Made by a program: the position numbers and the translations under genes. A DNA stretch of 64,000 nucleotides from Paenibacillus montaniterrae (GTDB taxonomy: Bacteria > Bacillota > Bacilli > Paenibacillales > Paenibacillaceae): positions 119,001 to 183,000 of the forward strand of contig NZ_BOSE01000011.1 in NCBI RefSeq assembly GCF_018403185.1, written 5' to 3'. The notes under the pieces were generated by a model. It was not told the DNA's origin, did no database searches, and saw nothing but the letters and a program-made list of their open reading frames with translations. Below are positions 7,970 through 16,783 of this stretch, one piece after another. The first letter of the stretch is position 1. Each line of letters opens with the position of its first letter.

Positions 7970-10084
7970 TTATTGCTGAGTTTGCTCTTGACCAACGGCT
8001 TGCTCTTGGTTAGCTGTCTGCTCAGCTTGTTCCTGCTGCTCAGCCTCGTTAGTAGCTGCAGCATTGTCCTCTTCAGCATTCAAGGACGGAACCGGCACAA
8101 ACAAGAGATGCAATGGCATGTTGCTGCCTGGAGCAACAACGTATGAAATGCTGATTGACTCCTGGAAGTTTCCGCTGCGATATAGGAATGCCGCCTCTTC
8201 TTGACCTTTAAGAATGCTGTTATTTGTAATCTGTACAATTTTTTCATTTACAATAAATGCGCCGCCATAATGTCCGCCACGCGGATTCAATAGCACTGCT
8301 GTATGTGGAGCAATATTAAATGTCATGTTATAGACTGTTCCGCCATTGCCGTAATTGATAATTTCTTCACCAGTTACTGCATCAACACCAGTCAACAGCT
8401 TGTCGTATACTTGCGTTTTATCGCCAAGCACAAGCTTTTCAGCGCCAGTTTCACCTAGCAGCTTATCAACAATAATTTCACGGTTTCCGCCTGAGAAGGT
8501 GCCGCGAATATGCTTGCCGTCATGCTCGCTTTGCGTTAGCGTGTCAAGTGATGCAATACCGTCGCCGTTTTTCTCAGTTACGACTAGCGTATAACGAATC
8601 GGAGACGGGCTGTAGTATTCGCCGAAAATTGTGAGCGTTTTGCCAGCAGAAATTGCTGGAACCCCTGTAATCAGCTCAACGCTTTCACCTGGCTGCAACG
8701 TGATTGATTCTGGTTCAAGCGGAGCCAGCAGCTCTTCCAGGAAGCGAGATGCCGCCGTTTTACCGCTTTGCGATACATAGGTTGCTGGACCTGCAAAGCT
8801 GAAGCGATTTTTTGAAACTGTTGTAGCTGTATCGCCTTCATTCGTTGCAACGAGATGCAGCTCCAAAGGCTTGTCAGAAATATTTTGCTTATGAATGTTG
8901 AAACGAACTGCTCCTGCAATGCTGTCTGAATAGTCAATAGCTGGTCCTTGCAGCTGCTCAGGGCTATTCGTTCTGACTGCAGTCATATCCTCAGACTCAA
9001 TGCCATAGGTTACTGTTGGTACGCTAAGCGAGAAGCTTGAGTCGATTGGAATTTTGTCGCCTTGTGATGCAAAGTTAAGATAAAACTGCTCTTTCGTATA
9101 CATCACTTCATCTGTAACCGTAATTTGCTTTTCGACTTGTGAGGTTGCGCCGCGATCATCCTGAACCTCTAGCTTGATCGTATAGGTTCCAGCCTTAAAA
9201 AATGCAGGCTCATTACCTGTCCATGTATTGCGAACTATTTTACCGTCGTCATGGCTTTTATTCGTGTAGTAGACAGGCTCGCCGATTTTGTAAGTCGATT
9301 TCTCTGTGGTGAATTCTGCGACTGGCGGCGTATTTGGTTTTTCAACGGTAATTGTTACCTGATAAGGCTCGCTCCAAATGCCACGGCTATCCTTGACGCT
9401 GCGTGAGATGGTGTATTGACCAGGCTCGGAATAAACCTTCTCCAAACCTTCCCATTTCTCTTCAACGATTTTAAATCCAAGACTTGACGAGGCTTGATCC
9501 TTTGTCGTGACAGTGGTTTCACCTGCGATAATTTGTTTCTCATTCACTGTAAACACAGCTTTCGGCTGCGTATTCCAGGACAAGCTTAAATGAATGCCGT
9601 TTGCCTGCAAGGTACTGCCTGTAGCATCAGCCCACGCTCTAAGCGGCACCATAAGATTACCGTTTTGAGAAAAGACCTTGCCGCCAGTTTTGACGCTTTT
9701 ACCATTAACCTTCATTGTGCTTTCATTTTGCTTGAAGGAGATTTTCAAATTGCCGTAGGCAGCAACCGATTCCTTTGTTGCACTGTTGTAGCTTAGCTTA
9801 AATCCGTAAGCAGTGGCGATGCTTTTTAATTGTACATATGTAGCGCCTTTTACTACGGCAACATTTTCATCGGAGGTTGAAGCGACTCCATTCACATAAA
9901 AGATGTTGCTGTTTCTAGTAAATTGAAAACGATCTTTGCCTATAAGCTGAGCTTGCTGCTGTGTGGAAACAGTTTGCGCTTGAGCGGCTTGCGCCTGAGA
10001 GGAATAAGGCAAATTGGCAAGCGGTGCTGCGGTTATGCTTAGCGTCGCTACGCTTGCAGCTAGTACTTTAAATAGTGGTTTCAT
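7970..10084 (-). CDS. Secreted copper-amine-oxidase N-terminal-domain protein
   Basis: 704 residues with a Sec signal peptide (MKPLFKVLAASVATLSITAAPLA, cut near SQAQA). Residues ~60-170 form a copper amine oxidase N-terminal-like (stalk) domain: FYVNGVASTS, ATYVQLKSIATAYG and LMVPLRAWADATG. This domain is common in Paenibacillus exported proteins and has no amine oxidase activity by itself. Residues ~180-330 contain Ig/PKD-like beta repeats (YTISRSVKDSRG, YTIKLEVQDDRG). The rest is a beta-rich unknown domain, ending in a Gln/Glu/Ala-rich tail. AAGGAG precedes the start. Probably a wall-associated structural or adhesion protein. Confidence 0.75.
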   Translation of the reverse strand: MKPLFKVLAASVATLSITAAPLANLPYSSQAQAAQAQTVSTQQQAQLIGKDRFQFTRNSNIFYVNGVASTSDENVAVVKGATYVQLKSIATAYGFKLSYNSATKESVAAYGNLKISFKQNESTMKVNGKSVKTGGKVFSQNGNLMVPLRAWADATGSTLQANGIHLSLSWNTQPKAVFTVNEKQIIAGETTVTTKDQASSSLGFKIVEEKWEGLEKVYSEPGQYTISRSVKDSRGIWSEPYQVTITVEKPNTPPVAEFTTEKSTYKIGEPVYYTNKSHDDGKIVRNTWTGNEPAFFKAGTYTIKLEVQDDRGATSQVEKQITVTDEVMYTKEQFYLNFASQGDKIPIDSSFSLSVPTVTYGIESEDMTAVRTNSPEQLQGPAIDYSDSIAGAVRFNIHKQNISDKPLELHLVATNEGDTATTVSKNRFSFAGPATYVSQSGKTAASRFLEELLAPLEPESITLQPGESVELITGVPAISAGKTLTIFGEYYSPSPIRYTLVVTEKNGDGIASLDTLTQSEHDGKHIRGTFSGGNREIIVDKLLGETGAEKLVLGDKTQVYDKLLTGVDAVTGEEIINYGNGGTVYNMTFNIAPHTAVLLNPRGGHYGGAFIVNEKIVQITNNSILKGQEEAAFLYRSGNFQESISISYVVAPGSNMPLHLLFVPVPSLNAEEDNAAATNEAEQQEQAEQTANQEQAVGQEQTQQ

Positions 10085-10267
10085 ACTTGACTCTCCTTAA
10101 CATGCTATATATAAAATTTGTTTACTTGAATGACATTAGGTTAAACGACAGCATGCCAGTGGAAGTTGCGATAGCGATATGAAATAAGCAGCAAAAACCT
10201 GCAAATGTTAATTTTTTGTGACAAATTATGATACGGTCTTGACTGAACGATTTTTTTGAAATTAATC

Positions 10268-10318
10268 TTGCATACTCGTTCTAGTTGTTATACACTATAT
10301 ATAACAGATAGAACGAGT
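10268..10318 (+). promoter_or_regulatory. Palindromic operator and promoter of the GntR gene
   Basis: A 45-bp interrupted palindrome at 10274-10318: ACTCGTTCTA ... GTTATA ... TATAAC ... TAGAACGAGT, with perfect outer 10-base arms. A possible promoter TTGCAT (10268) with a 17-base spacer and TACACT (10291) overlaps it. The placement directly upstream of the GntR gene fits autorepression by a dimeric regulator; binding is inferred. Confidence 0.65.
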
Positions 10319-10373
10319 AGTCATTGGTATAGCCGTTTTTTCTAATAACTGAATCCTAAATAAGGGGGTGCTC

Positions 10374-10760
10374 ATGTTGCTGTTGGCGATTGATCTACAA
10401 TCTGAAACGCCGATATATACGCAAATTGCTGAAGCAATTATTGAAGGAATTGCGAAAGGGGAGCTGGTTAAAGGCGAAGGCCTGCCTTCAGTCCGTTCCT
10501 TGGCCGTAGACCTCGGAGTCAACCTGCATACGGTGAATAAAGCGTATCATTTGCTTAAGCAGGAAGGTTATGTGCAAATAAACCGCAAGCAAGGAGTAAT
10601 CATTGAGCCGGTGTCGTTTCCGGTAGCAGACGCTTCATTCAAGCAGCGTCAGAAGGAACGGCTAAAGCCGATTATTGCAGAAGCAATATGCCGCGGCATG
10701 GAGCGTGAGAAAATGCTTGAGTTGCTTGAGCAGGTGTACAAGGAGCTTAAAGCGGATTAG
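10374..10760 (+). CDS. GntR-family regulator (YtrA/YhcF-like)
   Basis: 128 residues from ATG 10374, which has AAGGGGG at a good distance; the GTG six bases upstream is too close. The winged helix-turn-helix spans residues ~8-75: PIYTQIAEAIIEGIAKGEL, LPSVRSLAVDLGVNLHTVNKAYHLLKQEGYV. The short C-terminal helix region without a large effector domain is typical of the YtrA subfamily, which controls neighbouring membrane protein genes. It is followed by a DUF1648 membrane protein 48 bases on, and a large palindrome lies upstream. Confidence 0.88.
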   Translation: MLLLAIDLQSETPIYTQIAEAIIEGIAKGELVKGEGLPSVRSLAVDLGVNLHTVNKAYHLLKQEGYVQINRKQGVIIEPVSFPVADASFKQRQKERLKPIIAEAICRGMEREKMLELLEQVYKELKAD

Positions 10761-10808
10761 GAAAGATAAAAGTAAAAAACTATTTAAATAGGTAGGGAGA
10801 TGAAAGTT

Positions 10809-11921
10809 ATGACAGGAATTGCATTGTGGATTATGCTGGGCATGCTTTTGCCAATCTTTGCGATCACAGCGCTAACACCAGTAATGACAAGAAAAACAGA
10901 AGCATTTGGGGTAACGATTCCTGAGCAAGAAAAATCTCAGCCCTTTATCGCAGGTCATATTAAACGCTATATGCTAACTTGCCTTGGATTGGGGCTTGTA
11001 ATCATCGTTGGCTTATACCTGCTATTGCAGCAGGATCTGAAAGAAACAGTACTCGTATGGAGCTATACAGCATCTATTTTTATCTATGCGCTCCTTACAT
11101 TTGTTGCCTATTATACGTCTCATCGCGCGATCAAAAGCTGGAAGCAGCAGCAGCCGTGGTACAATGAGCAGCTTTCTGTTCAGCGGGTTGTCGTACAAAC
11201 TAATTTCCATCAAACGCCGTTTGTCATCTCGATAGCCTGGTACATTCCTCATTTGCTAATTGTAGCGTTAACGATGGCATTCAGCTTGATTCGCTATGAT
11301 GATTTTCCAGATATGCTGCCAATGCAATATGGCTTTGATGGAGAGGTAACGCGAGCAGTTGAGAAATCGATCCCGGCTGTGCTGATGCTGTCTTTCGTAG
11401 CGTTGGCGGTTGTCATCGTATTTCTATTCGTGCACTATTCGATTGTGAAGGCTAAGCAGGTTATTGAAAGCCATGATCCAGAAGGCTCGCTTGAGCGCAA
11501 TCGACTGTTCAGATATGCTTGGTCAGTGTACTGCGCAATCGCTGGTTTTCTAGTTACGCTGTTGATGTGCTTGATGCAATTATCAACACTAGAGCAATGG
11601 GATCCGAACAGAATTACCGTGGTTGCGCTAGTCGTGGTTGGCCTTTTAATCATTGGTGCGATTACGTTGAGCCTGAAGCTTGGTCAAGGTGGCTCGCGCA
11701 TTGTTCTTAAGGAGCGGAAAAACGAAACAATGGTTCATGTCGCAGATCACGATAAGCATTGGAAAGCCGGTCTCTTCTACTGGAATCCGAATGATCCAGC
11801 GATTTTTGTTGAAAAGCGCTTCGGGGTTGGCTGGTCGTTGAATTATGGCAATCCACGCAGCTGGCTCGTACTGCTTGCCCTGTTGGTGCTGATCGCTATT
11901 CCGGCATTTTTGGATAAGTAA
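10809..11921 (+). CDS. DUF1648/DUF5808-type integral membrane protein
   Basis: 370 residues from ATG 10809; GGTAGGGAG ends 9 bases upstream, whereas an ATG at 10800 would touch it. At least seven hydrophobic segments. The middle part IRYDDFPDMLPMQYGFDGEV matches the DUF1648 signature, where a Pro-containing FP..hf.g motif sits between membrane helices, as in SdpI-like proteins. The C-terminal region HWKAGLFYWNPNDPAIFVEKRFGVGWSLNYGNPRSW is the DUF5808 pattern. Together with the GntR gene it forms a regulator-plus-membrane-protein pair, possibly for immunity or envelope stress; function is not known. Confidence 0.75.
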   Translation: MTGIALWIMLGMLLPIFAITALTPVMTRKTEAFGVTIPEQEKSQPFIAGHIKRYMLTCLGLGLVIIVGLYLLLQQDLKETVLVWSYTASIFIYALLTFVAYYTSHRAIKSWKQQQPWYNEQLSVQRVVVQTNFHQTPFVISIAWYIPHLLIVALTMAFSLIRYDDFPDMLPMQYGFDGEVTRAVEKSIPAVLMLSFVALAVVIVFLFVHYSIVKAKQVIESHDPEGSLERNRLFRYAWSVYCAIAGFLVTLLMCLMQLSTLEQWDPNRITVVALVVVGLLIIGAITLSLKLGQGGSRIVLKERKNETMVHVADHDKHWKAGLFYWNPNDPAIFVEKRFGVGWSLNYGNPRSWLVLLALLVLIAIPAFLDK

Positions 11922-11999
11922 AAATACGAATAATAAATTGATTTTTCTTAGAAAATATTCGTAAACTTATTGACAAAATTGTCACAATGTCGATAGAAT
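11921..11999 (+). promoter_or_regulatory. PurBox-like pair and sigma-A promoter of pbuG
   Basis: Two oppositely oriented sites, AATACGAATAAT (CGAAT at 11927) and AATATTCGTAAA (ATTCG at 11957), lie 30 bases apart, resembling the paired PurBoxes bound by Bacillus PurR (core CGAAC). They precede TTGACA (11970), an 18-base spacer and TAGAAT (11994). Regulation by PurR is inferred from the pattern. Confidence 0.6.
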
Positions 12000-12028
12000 T
12001 GTAGACGGAATACAACAAAAGCATATTC

Positions 12029-12096
12029 TTTCGTATAATCTCAAGAATTGGCTTGAGAGTCTCTACGAGGTCACCGTAAATGATCTGGCTACGAAA
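12029..12096 (+). promoter_or_regulatory. Guanine riboswitch aptamer (pbuG leader)
   Basis: P1 is formed by TTTCGTA and TACGAAA. The conserved core TATAATC, the P2 arms CTCAAG/CTTGAG with loop, the GTCTCTAC junction and a P3 hairpin capped by a CCGTAAAT loop are all present. The junction before P1 reads GGCTAC, with C at the specificity position that equals C74 of the xpt aptamer, so guanine/hypoxanthine rather than adenine. It lies between promoter and pbuG. Confidence 0.95.
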
Positions 12097-12144
12097 GGTG
12101 AGAAAAAATCCACAAGGCCGGTGGAATATTTTTCTCCTTTTTGC

Positions 12145-12189
12145 AAAGCCTAGGGAAATGCGATATAGCATTTTTTCCGAGGCTTTTTT
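12145..12189 (+). terminator. Riboswitch-controlled terminator upstream of pbuG
   Basis: Arms GCCTAGGGAAATGC and GCATTTTTTCCGAGGC followed by T6. An alternative hairpin (about 12100-12136, GTGGA.. / arms GAGAAAAA/TTTTTCTC) lies between aptamer and terminator and could take part in antitermination. Ligand binding should favour the terminator, as in other guanine riboswitches. Confidence 0.85.
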
Positions 12190-12226
12190 GCTTGTTCCAT
12201 CAAAATTTTGGGAGGTTATATTCAAA

Positions 12227-13576
12227 ATGGAGCGTTTCTTTCGTCTAAAGGAACTAGGAACAAACGTCAGAACTGAAATTATGGCAGGTCTAACGACTTT
12301 CATGACAATGGCTTACATTCTGGCTGTCAATCCAGGCATTTTAAGCAATGGTACGGGGTTAAGCTTTGAAGGAGTGTTTTTAGCAACTGCGCTTGCAGCG
12401 GGTATTTTCACAATTGCGATGGGGCTTTTTGTTAATTTCCCTGTTGCAGTTGCGCCAGGTATGGGACTTAATGCATATTTTGCGTCAGTTGTCGTTGCGT
12501 CAGCAGCAACCGACACACCTATTAGCCCAGCGATGGGACTAACAGCGGTTTTCATTTCAGGTATCATCTTCATCATTTTGACGATTACGCAAATTCGCCA
12601 AATGCTCGTTGATGCTGTGCCTGATAGCTTGAAGCATGCCATTACGGTTGGTATCGGCTTGTTTATTACTGTAATCGGTATGAAAAATAGTGGAATTATG
12701 AGCATTATTGCTTTTGAGGATGGCAGCACCTTGATCTCCTTGGGTGATCTTCACAACTCTGGTGTTGCCTATACAGTTATTGCGCTTGCGATTATTGCGA
12801 TTCTTATGGTAATGCGCGTGCCAGGTGCGATTTTATGGGGAATTGTAGCGACGACTATTATTGCGATTATCGGCGGTTATGTAAATGTTGGCGAGACGTT
12901 CTCGAACAACTCCTGGCTGCCAAGCTTCTCTACGATGCATTTCGCTGATTTTGATTTTGCAGGTGTAGTTGAAGTTGGTTTGATTACCGTTATTTTGACC
13001 TTTACATTTGTCGAGCTGTTCGATACATTCGGCACATTGGTCGGCACAGCGACTCGCGCCGGCATTATGAAGGATCCGGTTGAAGGTAAGAAGCGCATCG
13101 GTAAAGCGATGTTTGTTGATGCGATCGGCGTAAGCGGCGGTGCTGTACTAGGGACAAGCACAGTAACGGCGTTTGTAGAAAGCTCTGCCGGTATTGCGCA
13201 AGGTGGCCGTTCTGGTCTAACTGCAGTAACGACAGGTATTTGCTTCCTGCTATCGATCTTCTTGTTCCCGCTAGTTCTGCTAGTGCCAGGAGCAGCTACA
13301 TCAGCAGCGCTTATCATCGTTGGCGTGCTTATGATGCAATCCGTGAAGGAAATTGACTTTACAGATATGGTTTATGCGATCCCGGCATTTTTCATTATCG
13401 TATTCATGCCTTTCACATACAGCATCGCGCATGGGATTTCCTTCGGTCTTGTGTTCTATGCCGTTCTTGCAACAGCAGCAAATCTTGCGAAAAAAGGCAA
13501 GTACAAGGTTCACTGGCTGCTATGGGTGTTGGTTGTTATTATTGTCTACAAGTACTTATTTATGGGCGGCGAATAA
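12227..13576 (+). CDS. pbuG: Guanine/hypoxanthine permease, NCS2 family
   Basis: 449 residues from ATG 12227 (GGGAGG upstream, after the riboswitch terminator). It is a nucleobase-cation symporter of the AzgA/PbuG branch: FFRLKELGTNVRTEIMAGLTTFMTMAYILAVNP is the hallmark N-terminus. GMGLNAYFA and the LFDTFGTLVGTATRAG and STVTAFVESSAGIAQGGRSGLTAV segments are family signatures. About 12-14 membrane segments. It imports guanine and hypoxanthine. Control by PurBox-like sites and a guanine riboswitch, plus location upstream of the pur operon as in B. subtilis, support the name. A family A repeat begins 8 bases after the stop. Confidence 0.93.
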   Translation: MERFFRLKELGTNVRTEIMAGLTTFMTMAYILAVNPGILSNGTGLSFEGVFLATALAAGIFTIAMGLFVNFPVAVAPGMGLNAYFASVVVASAATDTPISPAMGLTAVFISGIIFIILTITQIRQMLVDAVPDSLKHAITVGIGLFITVIGMKNSGIMSIIAFEDGSTLISLGDLHNSGVAYTVIALAIIAILMVMRVPGAILWGIVATTIIAIIGGYVNVGETFSNNSWLPSFSTMHFADFDFAGVVEVGLITVILTFTFVELFDTFGTLVGTATRAGIMKDPVEGKKRIGKAMFVDAIGVSGGAVLGTSTVTAFVESSAGIAQGGRSGLTAVTTGICFLLSIFLFPLVLLVPGAATSAALIIVGVLMMQSVKEIDFTDMVYAIPAFFIIVFMPFTYSIAHGISFGLVFYAVLATAANLAKKGKYKVHWLLWVLVVIIVYKYLFMGGE

Positions 13577-13584
13577 TAGAGGTA

Positions 13585-13791
13585 GCTCAAAATGCTCGAC
13601 TTTGATGACGAGGTAACTTCTCTGTGGCTGATTCGACGGCGAATCTTGAACGCTAGCGAAAGGTTATGCTTCCGATGTATGTTTCCTGCGGAAACATTGG
13701 AGGTGCTCACGTAGCTTGTTGCCGCAGCTAGCGCTCCTCGCCTTCTAGTATCGTGCCATCTTCTTGGACCTGAAAGCCGAGCATTTTGAGC
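13585..13791 (+). repeat. Family A structured repeat (A1, long form)
   Basis: 207 bp, starting 8 bases after the pbuG stop. Outer arms GCTCAAAATGCTCG and CGAGCATTTTGAGC are perfect complements. It carries the optional 36-base hairpin module with GTTTCCTGCGGAAAC. Its inner arm pair is mismatched (GAATCTTGAACGCTAG against CTAGTATCGTGCCATCTTC), as if made from two subtypes. Confidence 0.88.
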
Positions 13792-13807
13792 CATCATTGA
13801 AAGGACC

Positions 13808-13863
13808 GCTCAAAATGCTCGACTTTGATGACGATGTGATTGCTTCGTAGCATAGTCGGCGGG
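13808..13863 (+). repeat. Family A repeat, 3'-truncated copy (A2)
   Basis: Begins GCTCAAAATGCTCGACTTTG like A1 and runs to ..AGTCGGCGGG, then stops matching. It lies 16 bases after A1, the usual spacing of tandem copies. Confidence 0.75.
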
Positions 13864-13883
13864 ATATTTGAATATGAATATAC

Positions 13884-13918
13884 AAAAAAAGCAGCGCTAG
13901 GCCGGCGCTGCTTTTTTT
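13884..13918. terminator. Bidirectional terminator
   Basis: AAAAAAAGCAGCGC / GCGCTGCTTTTTTT between pbuG with its repeats and the convergent VOC gene. Confidence 0.85.
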
Positions 13919-13974
13919 ATATCTAGAAGCCTTGTTTGGGGCTTGTCCGATTATATGAGCTTTATTAGTGAGTT

Positions 13975-14403
13975 TTACATTTCTACGTTTCCGTCGCCGT
14001 AGTTCAATTGCCATTGTATGCCGAAGCGGTCTGTGACTTGTCCATATAGCTTGCTCCAAAATGTTTCCTGCAGCTCCATATCGACTCTGCCGCCTTCTTT
14101 AAGCTTGCTGTAAACAGCTTTTAATTCCTCAGCGTCATCACTTACGTAAGCGAGTGTAATGTTGTTGCCAACTGTAAATTCCATACCAGGGAAGTTGTCG
14201 GAAAACATAACAGTGGTGCCATTAATAACGAGACGCGTGTGCATAATTAAATCCTTCATTTCTGGCAGCTGCATATGCTCCGGTCCGTCAGGAGAATCTC
14301 CAAATGTCATAAACTTGGGTTCATGCGTGTTGAATACTTCCTTATAAAACAAAACAGCTTCGCGGCAATTGCCATCAAAAACCAAGTATGCTTCAATTGG
14401 CAT
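13975..14403 (-). CDS. VOC-superfamily protein (PhnB/glyoxalase-like)
   Basis: 142 residues from ATG 14403, preceded by AAGGGAAG. The sequence IEAYLVFDGNCREAVLFYKEVF, GDSPDGPEHMQLPEMKDLIMHTRLVINGTTVMFSDNFPG and WSKLYGQVTDRFGIQWQLNY is the PhnB-like (DUF1338/3-demethylubiquinone methyltransferase-like) VOC pattern, with paired beta-alpha-beta-beta-beta modules. Members are metal-dependent lyases or binding proteins; the substrate is unknown. It is transcribed alone and divergent from pxpA. Confidence 0.85.
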   Translation of the reverse strand: MPIEAYLVFDGNCREAVLFYKEVFNTHEPKFMTFGDSPDGPEHMQLPEMKDLIMHTRLVINGTTVMFSDNFPGMEFTVGNNITLAYVSDDAEELKAVYSKLKEGGRVDMELQETFWSKLYGQVTDRFGIQWQLNYGDGNVEM

Positions 14404-14564
14404 TGTAAATCTTCCCTTCCTTTTGCATCTAATTTGTAAACAACAATATTCATTATTTCCAATTGCCATCAATATTATCGTTTGAATTGCAATCTGTCTG
14501 CTGCAACAGGTACAATTTAGGTAATATTGAAGGTCAGTTTCAATATAGCATAAGGGGTGTAACG

Positions 14565-15341
14565 ATGTATAGAGTTGATTTGAATTGTGATATGGGCGAA
14601 AGCTTTGGCATTTATTCATTTGGTCAAGACGAAGAACTTATGAAATATATTACTTCTGCAAATATTGCTTGCGGCTTTCATGCAGGCGATCCGTTAACGA
14701 TGCGTAAAACTGTAAAGCTTGCTTTAAATTATAATGTAGCGATTGGCGCACATCCCAGTTTGCCGGACAAGCATGGCTTCGGCAGACGCAAAATGGATAT
14801 TAGCGCCGAAGAAATATATGGGCTTGTGCTCTATCAGGTTGGCGCGCTGCAGGCATTTGCTGTTGCTGAAGGCAGCAAACTACAGCATGTAAAGCCGCAT
14901 GGCGCACTATACCATATGGCTAACGAAAGCACGGCAATCGCTGAAGCCATTGCGGAAGCTGCATTTCGTATCGATCCCGATATTTATCTCGTCGGGCAGT
15001 CCAACAGCAAGCTCGTAAAAGCAGGAGCACGCGCTGGCCTGCGCACTTTAAATGAAGTTTTTGCTGATCGCAACTATGAGAAGGACGGCACACTAACGCC
15101 GCGCTCGCATGAGCAGGCGATGATCGTGCAATCGAAATATTCCTCCGAGCGCATGATCAGAATGGTGAAGGAGCATAAAGTCGAAAGTCGCACAGGAGAG
15201 GACATCCAAATGCGTGCTGATACGATCTGCGTTCATGGCGATTCACCAGATGCATTGCAGCATGTGATTCAGCTATCGGAGGCGTTGGGGGGTGCAGGGA
15301 TAAAGATTTCTCATCCATCAACCTTTGAAGTGGAGGTTTAA
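14565..15341 (+). CDS. pxpA: 5-oxoprolinase subunit A (LamB/YcsF family)
   Basis: 258 residues from ATG 14565 (AAGGGGTG upstream). VDLNCDMGESFG, ITSANIACGFHAGDP, IGAHPSLPDKHGFGRR and HVKPHGALYHM are the signature motifs of the YcsF family. PxpA with PxpB and PxpC hydrolyses 5-oxoproline to glutamate with ATP. The stop codon TAA is part of the left arm of a family A repeat (GTTTAAAAAGCGG), and three such repeats separate it from pxpB. Confidence 0.93.
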   Translation: MYRVDLNCDMGESFGIYSFGQDEELMKYITSANIACGFHAGDPLTMRKTVKLALNYNVAIGAHPSLPDKHGFGRRKMDISAEEIYGLVLYQVGALQAFAVAEGSKLQHVKPHGALYHMANESTAIAEAIAEAAFRIDPDIYLVGQSNSKLVKAGARAGLRTLNEVFADRNYEKDGTLTPRSHEQAMIVQSKYSSERMIRMVKEHKVESRTGEDIQMRADTICVHGDSPDALQHVIQLSEALGGAGIKISHPSTFEVEV

Positions 15342-15504
15342 AAAGCGGACTTTGATGACGATGTAATTGCGTTGTAGCTTATTCGACGGCGAATCTTGAA
15401 CGCTCGCGAAAATTCCGGTGCTCACGTAGCTTTTGGCCTACGCTGCGCTCCTCATTTTCTACTAGCGTCCAAGCTTCTTGGACCTGAAAGCCCGCTTTTT
15501 AAAC
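15336..15504 (+). repeat. Family A repeat, short form (A3)
   Basis: 169 bp with perfect outer arms GTTTAAAAAGCGG / CCGCTTTTTAAAC. The first arm contains the last Val codon and stop of pxpA. The hairpin module is missing (CGAAAATTCCGGTGCTCACG). Confidence 0.92.
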
Positions 15505-15522
15505 CTTTATTGGAAGGTGGAA

Positions 15523-15690
15523 GTTTAAAAAGCGGACTTTGATGACGATGATTGGCGTTGTAGCGTAGTCGGCGGCGAATCTTGAACGCTAGCGAAAACT
15601 GCGGTGCTCACGTAGCTTTTGGCCTACGCTGCGCTCCTCGTTTTCTACTAGCGTCCAAGCTTCTTGGACCTGAAAGCCCGCTTTTTAAAC
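15523..15690 (+). repeat. Family A repeat, short form (A4)
   Basis: 168 bp, same outer arms as A3, in tandem with it (187-base period). Spacer CTTTATTGGAAGGTGGAA is shared between copies. Confidence 0.92.
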
Positions 15691-15708
15691 TCTTATTGGA
15701 AGGTGGAA

Positions 15709-15915
15709 GTTTTAAAAAGCGGACTTTGATGACGATGTGATTTCGTTGTAGCGTAGTCGGCGGCGAATCTTGAACGCTAGCGAAAGGTTAATGCTTCCGA
15801 TGTATGTTTCCTGCGGAAACATTGGAGGTGCTCACGTAGCTTTTTGCCGCAGCTAGCGCTCCTCATTTTCTACTAGCGTCCAAGCTTCTTGGACCTGAAA
15901 GCCCGGTTTTTAAAC
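15709..15915 (+). repeat. Family A repeat, long form (A5)
   Basis: 207 bp with the GTTTCCTGCGGAAAC hairpin module; outer arms GTTTTAAAAAGC.. / ..GGTTTTTAAAC. It ends 74 bases before pxpB and is the third tandem unit (186-base period). Confidence 0.92.
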
Positions 15916-15989
15916 CTCGGTTGAAAAGTTGAAGTTTATGCTTACTGAAGATGATGTTTATCCTTATCGAGTTGGAGGTGAGTCTGGTT

Positions 15990-16730
15990 GTGAATTATTC
16001 GTTGCAAGCTTTAGGCGAGAGGGCGATTTTGATTGCGCTGGGAAATGAAATTAATGAACAAATTCATCAGCAGGTGGTTGGTTTGCTTGCCGAGCTTGAG
16101 CGCGCCAAGCTGCTTGGTGTTGTTGAGTATGTTCCCGCTTATTGCTCGATTATGGTGCATTATGAGCCGATGGTGATTTGGCAGAGTATCAGAACTAGTC
16201 ATGATCTGCAGCAATCGCCTTCACAGCGGCTTAAGCAGCAGCTTGCTTTCGTTATTGAGCAGCATGCTGCAAGGCCTGATAATTTTTCTCCGCATGAAGG
16301 TCGCGTTGTTGAGATTCCAGTGTGCTATGGAGGAACGTATGGCCCCGATCTGGCTGAAGTGGCTCGCTATAATGAGCTAAGTGTCGACGAAGTGATTCGC
16401 ATTCATAGCGGCAGGACGTATCTTGTTCATATGCTTGGCTTTGCACCAGGCTTTCCTTATTTGGGTGGAATGGACCCGGCGATTGCGATGCCTCGCAAGG
16501 CGATACCTCGTGCAGCAATTGAAGCGGGAAGTGTTGGCATTGCCGGAGAACAGACTGGCATATACCCGATACGCACGCCAGGCGGCTGGAGAATTATCGG
16601 GCGAACGCCGCTTAAGCTGTTTCATCCCGAATATGAGGTGCCGAGCTTAATTCAGGCTGGTGATCGGATCAAATTTATCCCAATCTCGCATGAGCAGTTC
16701 TCCAGAATTGGCGATCTGCATTGGACATAA
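15990..16730 (+). CDS. pxpB: 5-oxoprolinase subunit B (KipI family)
   Basis: 246 residues from GTG 15990, eight bases after GGAGGTGA; ATGs at 15951/15954 lie before the ribosome site. The product shows LGERAILIALG at the N-terminus, HVVEIPVCYGGTYGPDL-like core, THLVHMLGFAPGFPYLGGMD (here RTYLVHMLGFAPGFPYLGG) and GSVGIAGEQTGIYPIRTPGGWRIIGRTPL, the allophanate hydrolase subunit 1/KipI pattern. It works with PxpC. In B. subtilis the homologue KipI also inhibits the sporulation kinase KinA. Confidence 0.92.
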   Translation: MNYSLQALGERAILIALGNEINEQIHQQVVGLLAELERAKLLGVVEYVPAYCSIMVHYEPMVIWQSIRTSHDLQQSPSQRLKQQLAFVIEQHAARPDNFSPHEGRVVEIPVCYGGTYGPDLAEVARYNELSVDEVIRIHSGRTYLVHMLGFAPGFPYLGGMDPAIAMPRKAIPRAAIEAGSVGIAGEQTGIYPIRTPGGWRIIGRTPLKLFHPEYEVPSLIQAGDRIKFIPISHEQFSRIGDLHWT

Positions 16731-16783
16731 GGCGCAAATGGACGCAATCCAATGAAACAGCGAAAAGTTTGAGGAGGGTGAAA

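Noticed and set aside
12029..12096. Adenine-type riboswitch
   Set aside because: The specificity position is C (GGCTAC), not T, so guanine-type.
13546..14059. Minus-strand frames of 83 and 104 codons after pbuG
   Set aside because: They cover repeats A1/A2 and the VOC gene in another frame.
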